From Carnegiea gigantea (taxonomy: Eukaryota > Streptophyta > Magnoliopsida > Caryophyllales > Cactaceae), in assembly GCA_029747015.1 (NCBI GenBank), contig JAKOGI010002292.1:59271-123270 (forward strand): a DNA stretch of 64,000 bases, written 5' to 3'. Of this stretch, positions 43,552-53,700 are shown piece after piece; positions within the stretch are counted from its first letter, which is position 1; each line of letters begins with the position of its first letter. Made by a program: the position numbers and the translations under genes. The notes below the pieces were generated by a model, which worked only from the letters and a program-made list of their open reading frames with translations, was not told the origin of the DNA and ran no database searches.

Positions 43552-45187
43552 GTGCTACAACACTCGATCTATAGACCCCATCTCTACTTCTACACCATGT
43601 CAAAAGGGATCCTTAGGTACGCATTATCCATTAAAGAACTATGTTACATGTACAAAATTCTCTTCCTCCCATCAAATTTTTTAGCTGCTATTAGAAAAGT
43701 TGCAGAGCCTAGGTTTTATCATGAAGTAGTTCAGGATGAACGGTGGAGGAAAGCTATGGTGGAAGAAATTAACGCCTTCGAAAAAAATCGCACTTGGACC
43801 ATTGAGGCACTTCTTTTAGGAAAGAAACCCATTAGCTGTAAGTGGGTTTATCGAGTCAAATAAAACTCCAATGGGAACATCAAGCACTACAATGCCCGTT
43901 TGCTAATTCGAGGTGATCACTAGGTTAAAGGCTTTGACTACAATGAAACCTTTGGACCTGTAGCAAAGATGATAAGTGCTCACTGTTTTCTGGCAGTCGC
44001 AGTTGCCAAACAATGGAACTTGCACCAACTAGATGTTATTAACACGTTCTTGCCTGAGGATCTTGAAGAGGAAGTCTACATGAAGTTCCCTCCTGGGTTT
44101 AAATGCAATGGTGAGAACAAGGTCTGTCACCTCAGAAAGTCTCTATATGGACTTCATCAGACTCGAAGACAGTAGTTCGCCAAGCTTTCTACTAAGCTAT
44201 GTGGGTACGACTTTGTCCGTTCTTATGCTGACTGTTCATTATTTATTTACCTATAGAAAAGACACAACCTTTATGGCTCTCCACATCAATGTTGACGATA
44301 TAGTGCTCACCGACAATAATACTGAAGCATGCAAACAATTCAAGATATATTTAAATACATGTTTCAGCATCAAGCATATGGGGTCATTAAAATATTTCTT
44401 GGGCATTGAAATTGCCTGTGGACCACAAGGTCTGTTCCTCAGTTAGCGAAAATACACGTTGGACATTATTGATGAATGTGGCCTTTTGGGAGCAAAACCT
44501 ATGGATTTTCCTATGTAAGAAAATCATAAACTTTCATTGGCATTAGGACGTTTGCTTAATGATCCTAGCAGCTATCGAAGACTCATCGGCTAACTGATTT
44601 ATCTCACTATCACCAGGCCTAACCTCACATATACAGTTCATATTCTATCACAGTTTATGCAGGCTCCTGGAGAGGAACACATGAATGCTGCAAGACACGT
44701 GCCACGCTACTTAAAAGGAACTGCTGGACAAGGGATACTTTTACGAGCAGACAGTAATCTACACATTGTTGGGTATTGTGATTCAGATTAGGGGGCCTGT
44801 CCTACGTCTAGAAAATCACTCATAGGCTATTTTGTCATGCTCGGGGGATCCCCCATTTCTTGGAGAAGCAAGAAACAGAGTATTGTCTCCCAATCATCAG
44901 CTGAAGCAGAATATAGATCAATGGCCTTTGCGACAAGTGAATTAGTTTGGGTACAATCTTTCCTGGCCTCCATGGGTGTTTTCCCTCCTCTTATGACACT
45001 CTTTTGTGATAGTCAAGTAGCATTGCACATTGCCCACAATCCCGTCTTCCATGAGCGCACGAAACATATAGAAATTGACTGCTACTTTGTTCGCGAGAAG
45101 CTTGAAGCAGGCATCCTCACTCTTTCACATGTCGGTACCAAACACCAGCCTGCTGACATCTTCACCAAAGCACTTGGTAAAGCTTAG
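43552..45187 (+). pseudogene. copia-C reverse transcriptase and RNase H, broken
   Basis: The RT start with Trp-Val-Tyr-Arg-Val-Lys is near 43845, followed by a stop. Leu-Asp-Val-Ile-Asn-Thr-Phe-Leu is near 44030, and the catalytic box reads Asn-Val-Asp-Asp near 44290 (usual Tyr replaced). RNase H has Ser-Trp-Arg-Ser-Lys-Lys-Gln and Ala-Glu-Ala-Glu-Tyr at 44860-44925 and is open to 45187. At least six stops or shifts lie between. Confidence 0.85.
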
Positions 45188-45249
45188 TTTCAATTTTTGA
45201 AGGGCAAGTTGGGTCTTCTTGACTTACACGCCCCCAACTTGAGGGGGAG

Positions 45250-45497
45250 TATCAGGTTATGTTAAGATAAGATTGTATTTAGAATTTTTATGTATCCTAT
45301 ATCTTTCCTATACTTGGTAGATTTCCTATATTGAATAGAATTGTAATTAGCTTAATCGCCAAGGCAGGGTAGCCGTGTGCTATGAAGGCCTCCCATGCAT
45401 GTATAAATAGAATAACTCAATCATGTACTAGAAGATATGAAAAACAGTCGGGGTGCAGGTGCACACTCGAGAATACAAAATACATCGTTTTTGTACC
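45250..45497 (+). repeat. 3' LTR of copia-C
   Basis: It is preceded by the polypurine tract GAGGGGGAG (45241-45249) and ends GTACC where the 5' LTR has CTACA, so the terminal CA is mutated. Confidence 0.88.
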
Positions 45498-46282
45498 GAA
45501 GATAAGCTAATTGATTTATTTTCATAGTTTTGGCCTTTGGGTAGCATTGATTTAATTTGAGAGGATGAGTAAAAACTGCTAGAAGTTGATGAATTTATGG
45601 AAACAGGTACCAACAGGACAGATAATGGAATCAGTAATCCACGGCATGTAGGGATGTGCCTTACCACGGCATATCATATAAACTTGATTTTGTTGTCGCA
45701 GGATCTGCTTAGTGAAGGTACGTATTTAACAATTGATTATATGGTTATGCTCTATGATTGGAAACATTATTTGAGGCATGATGTCTATGATAGAATGACG
45801 AATTATTTTGTGGTTGGTTAGGGCTTTATAACCTGGTGTATACCTTAACTATAAGGAACACCAGTTAAACTAACTTCAAAGAAACAAAAGAGTGTTTTAC
45901 GCTGAGGCCACAAAGAAAAAGGACAGTTCCAGGATATTTTGTTGGTAATATAAAGATTCGCACGAATTGATTGTTTGCCTTATCATTGTGTGCAGGAAAG
46001 TTCATGATAAAAAAAATTTGCATCCCATGCACCATGAGTAATTAGCGTACAGTTCAATGCCTTCCTTCCAAACCAATTGAATGTCTTTCGACCAAACCTG
46101 ACTAGCAGGTCATTTAGTTCAATTCAAGTTGCGTCAAATTTGTTGAATCAGAATTGGATTCCGTTTGGGTCTCCTTTGGGCACTATCAGTTGAAGACTCA
46201 TTAGATTTGGCTTAGCAACTTAGGTTGATTATTTCACAGGTCATTGGCATCAATCAATCGGCTATAGGCCAATTTGGCAAGG

Positions 46283-46344
<62 letters not shown>

Positions 46345-47190
46345 CGTTGGATTGAACTTATGTATGAGCGACATATAAGTTTACCATGTAGGATGTCACA
46401 TAAGAGTGAATAACTATGTGAGATACTTTAATACAATATAGAATGCCACATGAGATTTAAAATAAAAAGAAAATGCTAAATAGGATGGATGTAAATGTAA
46501 TACAATATTAATTCTATTTAACAAGCTAACTTCTCACATATCTTTTCATTATTTAATAATAACATTTAATCATAAGAGATATGATTTAATAATGCAAATA
46601 CAACAAAAAATTTTGAGTTACATATTAATTCAGAATTAAAAAGTACGTTATTAGTACGTAAGGAAAAAACTAAAGACAACTCGTTTTACTTTTGTATCAA
46701 CAATATAATACATCAATTTATTGTTAGCTTTTTTAATTAAAAAATCCTTCTCTTAATAATATATTAAAAATTTGTTTAACTCACAAGCTTACATCATAAG
46801 AGTATAATCCTAGTAATACTCAAATTTGATAACCCTACCCATTTACTTTTTGTTGCTATTTGTTCTGGCTAGGCTGTCAAAATGCTCCTTTTTTTCACTT
46901 CATTTTGATTTTGAATACTTTGTTTATATATTTTTTTTATGTATAAGGCATAGAGATCAATAAATGTGATTTAGATTCTGGTTTTTGATAATAATTTTCG
47001 AATATTTTAAGAACTAGACTAGTACTCTTAGTAGATGACATACTTGTTGGAAAGAGTAAGGACACTGATAGCTGCCCACTTTGTGAGATCTACTAATAGT
47101 AGCTAGCTTATTCTCTTTCATTCTTGTCTCTTTCTCCAAACCTCAGGCCAAATAAGCTCTAATACAAATCCAATAAACATAAAATGTAGA
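45498..47190. other. Intergenic sequence downstream of the acyl-CoA ligase gene
   Basis: No gene recognised. It holds an AT dinucleotide microsatellite at 46288-46340. The 3' UTR of the ligase gene should lie just below 47191; AATAAA-like motifs on the minus strand are too frequent in this AT-rich sequence to choose one. Confidence 0.5.
46288..46340. repeat. (AT)n microsatellite
   Basis: About 26 uninterrupted AT units; likely polymorphic in length. Confidence 0.95.
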
Positions 47191-47708
47191 CTACATGAGA
47201 ACGGAATTTATTGTCATGTTGCTTGATTTGGAGAGGCTTCCCATGGCCTTTGCCTTTTCCCTGAGGATGAACTTTTGTACCTTGCCTGTTGCAGTTTTTG
47301 GTAGCTCCTCAAAGACAACACTCGTAGGAGCCATGAAATGAGGTAAATGACTCCTACAAAACGTTATTATTTCCTGCTCACTAGCTTCATGGCCATCCTT
47401 TAACGTGACAAATGCGCAAGGAGTTTCTCCCCAGTGATCATCAGGCCTTGCCACAACAGCTGCCTCAAGAATTGCAGGGTGACTGTACAACACGGTCTCC
47501 ACTTCAATCGAATTGATATTCTCTCCCCCAGAGACGATGATATCCTTTAACCGATCCTTGATTTGGATATACATATCCGGGTGTTTGACAGCGAGATCAC
47601 CAGAATGAAACCAGCCCCCTTTAAAAGCTTCCTTTGTTGCATTGAAATCCTTTAAGTATCCGCTCATGATGGTGTTTCCTCTTAACATTATCTCCCCTAT
47701 AGTTTTGC
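47191..47708 (-). CDS. Acyl-CoA ligase exon 3
   Basis: The acceptor AG is at 47710-47709; the exon completes a split Gly codon with exon 2. It encodes the C-terminal lid domain: the hinge segment with His-Ser-Gly-Asp, Gly-Gly-Glu-Asn-Ile, Trp-Gly-Glu-Thr-Pro and the catalytic Lys loop. The stop TAG is at 47193-47191. Confidence 0.93.
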
Positions 47709-50700
47709 CTGTTCAAACATTGAATTAACTTCATAAAGAAAAAAAATTTGGCCAAACAATATCCATTTAATAAATTAATGTTAAAATTACCATCAGCAGG
47801 AAGGCTCTCCATTGTGACAGGGTCTCTAACATCAACATTTTCCATGCCAAGATGTTGCACGCCTTGTCTTGCTTTGATCGTTGATCTCTCACTATGAGAA
47901 ATATATTCCCACTCAGGCTTCCACACACAATAAGTGCTTGGCCCATAGGTCTCAGTGAGCCCATATATCTGCGTTACTTCAAACCCTAATTCCTCCATCT
48001 TTTGGAGGACTTGGGGTGGAGCTGGGGATCCACCTGTAAGTACACGCACCTTGTGGGGCAAGGGCCTCTGATTACTAACCGGAGAGTTCACAATCATGTT
48101 TAAGACAGTAGGGGCTGCCCCAAAGTGAGTCACCTTATGAAGCACAATGTTGTCCAAAATGTCATTAGCGGTGACTTTCCTAAGACAAATATTGGTGCCC
48201 CCTTGAGCGGCCACACCCCAAGGGAGGCACCATCCATTGCAATGGAACATGGGGACGGTCCAAAGATATGTTGGCATCACACCCATTTCATGAAGCAAAA
48301 TAGTAGAAATGGCGTTGAGGTATGCACCTCTATGACTATAGACAACTCCCTTTGGGTGTGATGAGGTGCCCGATGTATAGTTCACACTAATAGGGTCCCA
48401 TTCATCAGCAGGGCATATCGCTTGAAAGTTTATATCCCCGTTAGCTAGGAGATTCTCGTATTCTTGCTCAACTGAATTCAAGATAGTTGGAGATGTATCA
48501 AAATCTGAAATGAGGACGAGTAATGGCAACTTTGCCCCAGTGTTAGACAAAAGTTTGAGTGCTTCCTGAGCAGTTTCAAACAGCTCATGATCTACAAATA
48601 AGATCTTAGCTTCTGAGTGACGGAGCAAAGTGGAGATCATGGCTGAATCAAGGCGTGAATTCAAAGTGCAAAGGATTGCCCTTGCCATTGGCACTGCAAA
48701 CTGCAGCTCGTACATAGCGGGTATGTTAGGAGATAGTGTAGCAACCTACGCCAAAGGAAAAAAAAAAAAGAAAATCTTAGAAAGATGCTTCTCAAACTAA
48801 CATTGATGCAAGAACAAAGATGAAATTCGATTAGATTTTCATTTCTTTTGATATTTTTCCTATTCCCATTTACGTTATTTGAGCTTCCACTCCTTCCTAA
48901 ATCATAACTCTCCGTTGTCTTTTTCCCAATGGATGCAAAATTGCTTGCGAATTCAAGTAGCAAAATTTGGATGAGTTCAGTTCATTTACAGTAATTTAGT
49001 TTTGCTTTAGGAAACTAGACCAAAGTTTATATAAGCGATAATGGTGATTCGATGAAGTTTCAAAATCATCTTTTGAACAAGCCGTTGGTCATCTCATATT
49101 CTCATTTGCGTGAGTTAAATTTACTAGCTGGTGTGGATTGCTTCATTCACGACCCAAATCTCAGCTGAACTTGCTTACAAAATCGTATTTCATATATAGG
49201 GCTGTAAAATAACCTAGCTGGCTTGGCAAGTTCTTGCGTTCGGCTGAGTCAAAGCTCAACGTGAGCTTAGTTTGACCAAAGTTTCAGCCAAGGGGCTGAC
49301 CGTGGTGATTTCTCATGGCTCCTGCTGGGCCCAAGGATTTGAGACCCTACAGCTTTCCTAGTTATTTTTTTGGGGTTTCGCTACGACAGTTTGTGAATCA
49401 ATTAATTCCTTTATAAGGTTTATATTTAACCTGATTTTGTAAGAAGGAGCCACAAAGAGAGATAAAGGGGGGGTTTTTTTTTTCATTTATATATTAGGCG
49501 TGTTTAACCTAATATTGTATGATAGAACAATCTTCACGTTCTATTCCATATTATTCAGGTTGTGAGAGTATTTGAGAGTTTTGATATCTTCTTCTTTGAT
49601 CTCGTTGAGCATATTGCTCTATATATTATTCTTGTACTCATATATGACGACAAAGAAAGCCAAGAACGCAAATATGAAACAAACAAAAGGCTGATGACGA
49701 GGTTTCTAAATTAGAAGTCACCTCAATCCTGTTCAAATAGTGCCTAAACAATTTCTCAACTTTTATTAGAAATGCAGAAGACACATAATTTACCGTGGAA
49801 AATTAATTTCCTCTTAGAAGATAGCTAGGCTATGGAGGAAGCATTTTCTCTAAATACGTTGTAGAGCACAATGAAAGTTCTGTAGACTACTTTGGGCAAT
49901 CTTCGTAAGTCGAACATTCAAATTCATGGAACAAGAGAAAGAAACAAACATCCAGAAAAGAAGGTGAATGAGATACCAAATAGTGGGGGAAAAAAAAAAA
50001 AAACGAAAAAGAATCACCTATCATCACAGTGGCTGAACATACTTGGGGGCGCACGTAGGCCACTGCACCTAGGCAAAGCTAACCCAATATGATTATCGAT
50101 CTGAAACCGACACAAAATTAAGTGGATTTGGGTATAAATTTTCAACCCGTTTAATTAAATAGGTTGACATGTTCAACCCGTTTAATTAAATATGTTAGGT
50201 TCAGGTTGAGATTTTCGGCATGAAAAAGTACCTATTTAACCTATTTTATTAAGTAGATTAAACATCAAGTCATTTTTTCATTTATGATTTATCCATTTAC
50301 CTTTTTATTAGATAATGAAGAATAAAAAAATCAACAAAAAAAAGTGAATTATGATGAATCGGAAAAGTTTTAGACAGTAATTGTTTAGTATGATATGTAA
50401 ACTTAATTGTTAACACTATTTAATTATGTATTAGTCGAAAATGTTAAATGCGTGAATGGGTAATTAGGCAACTGAACTCGGCCCGTTTATCTTAAACTAA
50501 TTAAACAGGTTAACCCGTTTAAAAATTAAATGGCTACAGATCAAAATATTTCAATTCGTTAAATAAACGGGTTAAGTTTAAATTGAGAAATTTTCAATCC
50601 ATTTAAATTTGACAAAAATATAAATCTGCTCTAGCCTGATCTATTACCTAACTCTAACTACGCCTTCTGTCACTCAGAAGTGGAAAGCTAAGATCTTATT

Positions 50701-53700
50701 GGGCCCAAAAATCATTAAGCCTTGCAGTTTTAGTTTTGCGGTGGAATGGCCGACACGTAGCCTCATTGGCCCACCCCATTTCAGCTAACTTTTAAAACTT
50801 TTACGTTTTGCTTCATGGCGGAATGAAGTTAATGAGCTATGAACGAGGATTGCTGGCATAGTGGTACAATTTTTTTCTTTTCTTTTTAAAATAAATGCAT
50901 AAGTGCGGTCCACTTTTCATTGGGTCTCCATCGGAGGGTATTCAACGAGCGAGATGGCCCAAGAAGGGGGAGGAAACCTCAGCTCAAAGGCTTGGTTTAC
51001 TACATTGTTCCTGTTTAGATTTATTTGTATCCCCTACAACCGAGCCCAGAGTTTCCTCCTATGCCTGGGCAAACTCTCAAACACCTCTTTATTTCAGGTG
51101 CTTAACTTGGTTGCTAGGTGACCAAGCAGAGGCATTATTGAAATTTTATCCTTCCAGTTCCTCCTCACTTCTGAATCAAAATCCTTATGAGATGTCCATG
51201 CTACCTAAAACCGAAATGGTTAGGTCCCTTCTGTTTGGGGGAGGGGGGAGGGACGGGATAAAGCCCTCGAGTTCCAACTAGCAGCGACAAATGGTCAGAG
51301 TAGTTTTGTACTAGATGTCGGACTGCCTCTTCTTGAAACGACATCCTCCATCTTACATTGCAAAGAGCTCTATCCAATCTTGTACACTTTCTGGTATCCA
51401 CATTGTTACCCTTACCTAATCCAAGTGAACTTGGGCCCCGAGAACCCTAAATCAATCAAACCATTATTCTCAATCCAGTGTTTAAATTTGTCGCACCTGC
51501 ACAACATCTCTACTCCCCTATGGTTATGCTCTTCAAGATTGATGGTATCATTGAAATCCCTTGCAAGTAACCATGGAAGCGCTGCAAACTGGTGCACATC
51601 CTCACAACACCTCTCCTTTTCTTGTTGATGAGGGCTTGTACATATTGTAGTAAATAGCGACAGGTCTGAGTTTCTTGCTCATACCCACGCCGTGGTGAAC
51701 CGGTCATGGATGTGAGCAATTCCAAGATGCAAATTCTACGAATCCTAAAGCATCCAGACCCCCCCTAAAAGCCTTGAACATCAACTTGTTGCCAGCGGTC
51801 CAAACCACTGCTGCTGCACACCTCCTCTACTCTTTCCCTACTGATGTGGGTTTTGAAAAGAGCCAAGATGCAAGGCTTTGTGCAAATGCACATGTTCCTT
51901 GAGTTCATTCAAAAAGTGCCTGTTTCCTGCACCTTGAACATTCCACGTCAGAATTTTAACATTCTGCATCCGTCCTCTTCTTCAAGTAGTGTTATCATTT
52001 TCCTCTCGCTCTAAATTCATATCTATCCAGAATGATCAAAAGGGACCTACAAGGTCAATGTGCTACAGTCAAGTTTCCCTTGCCCTCTGTTCGTGAACCA
52101 CTTAGTGCATTGAGGGCTCCGGCTCTCCTAACTGAGTTTGTTGTTCCAACTGACTCTGCAACCCTAGGTTGCTCCCTAGCAACATGCAACCTAGGTTCCA
52201 AAGTCAACTGGCCAATATTATTAGGGTGTGGCTCCACCCTACTCGGATGTCGAAGATAAAAACATCCCCCCCTTATACCTGAGGGCCCAAAGCCTTCTCA
52301 CTCCGGCCTCCAACACTAGAGATCCCCTCCCCACATGCCTCGATTTTTGAGACAGTCCACCTCCCTCATAGGTGGAGGGCCGTACTTTTGAGCTTGTTCA
52401 TCGTATCTGCTCATTGAGCTTAACCTGTTTATGCTTGAGGCATGGGGTTCCTCTACCCTCTGGTGTTGTTTTCTGAGAAATTCTCCTTGTCTTGTACTCT
52501 CTCAAAAGCATAATGCACCTCAACTTGAACCACACGGCTCCCTGCTGTTGACTTCATTGTTGCTTCTTGCATCACTTTCTATTCTATTGCTTCTTCTTCC
52601 TCTATTGCATTACTGCTATCTGTCTCCTCCTCCTGAAGCACACGGAACATGGATCCTGCTTGAGCCTCCTTGCATTGAGGTTCCATTCTTGCATGCCCCT
52701 CAAACCTTGTGTAACCGTTAGTATCTTTCCTTGTCCCCCTCCAAATGCTTCCCCCTTGCATTGGTGGCTACAAATTGACTTGTAGGCTTCGTTGTCTTAT
52801 CAGAATTCTTCCTTGGCTTCCTCACCATCATCCAGCTCTTATAAGTGGATTACTCCTGTGGTGGTACCCCTGTTGTTTCTTTCAACCAATTCTGCTGATC
52901 ACCTCCAGCTTTACCTTCCTGCTTCGTTATCTTAAGCAGGTAGTTCTCTTTCCTATGTCCCTACTTACCACAATTGATAGTTTTGAGAGTACACGAACAC
53001 AAGAGGGGGGGTGAATTGTATTGGCTGATTTTTCAGAGTTTCTAGGAACACCCTCAAGAACAGTTTAGACAGAGTGTTTGCAGTGAACCAGAAACGGAAT
53101 AGCAGCGAAAAGTAAACAAAATGCACACGGTGTTTTTACGTGAAAAACACCTCTGCCCCAACTGAGGTGAAAAACCACAACCTACCCCTGTAGGATTTTC
53201 ACACACTTCCACTACATGGGCCAAATACGTTACAGAAGTAACCTACACCGTTACAAATGTAACACTCACGTAGCCGTCTACCCCAAGATAAGTTACACCA
53301 CATCCAAAGTCTCCCTAAACTTGAACACACTCAATTCTCACTGATAAAGGGAGAAAATGAAATGAACACCTCACTTTAAGTGCTTCTAAATAAGCAAGGG
53401 TAAGGTACAATTGAGCGCCTAGTATGTCAATGAAAGGACTCGAATTTTCACTCACTTTAGAGTTTAGACGGGTTTCTTTCTGAAAATATATCTCTTTGAA
53501 ACACTTGAAAAGCCTTGAAAACCAATGTCTCACCCCCAGAAAATTGAAGAAGAGAAGTTACTTAAATAAGAATGTGGGATAAAACAATATTAATTTTTTT
53601 TTTTTGGTGTCACAAGGATATTAGTTTTTCCCACTAAGTACTTGTACCGCAAGACTTAGTAACTCACCCACTAACAACTTGAGCTGCAAGGATAAATGAG

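Larger units (their letters stand above)
40574..45497 (+). mobile_element. Degenerate Ty1-copia retrotransposon with short LTRs (copia-C)
   Basis: LTRs of about 245 bp (40574-40818 and 45250-45497) are nearly identical and flank gag, protease, integrase, RT and RNase H in copia order. A perfect Met-tRNA primer site follows the 5' LTR, and GAGGGGGAG precedes the 3' LTR as polypurine tract. The LTRs begin TA where TG is usual. The flanking 5-mers (AAAGG and GAAGA) match at only 3 of 5 bases, so the target duplication is doubtful. Many stops and shifts inactivate it. Confidence 0.9.
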
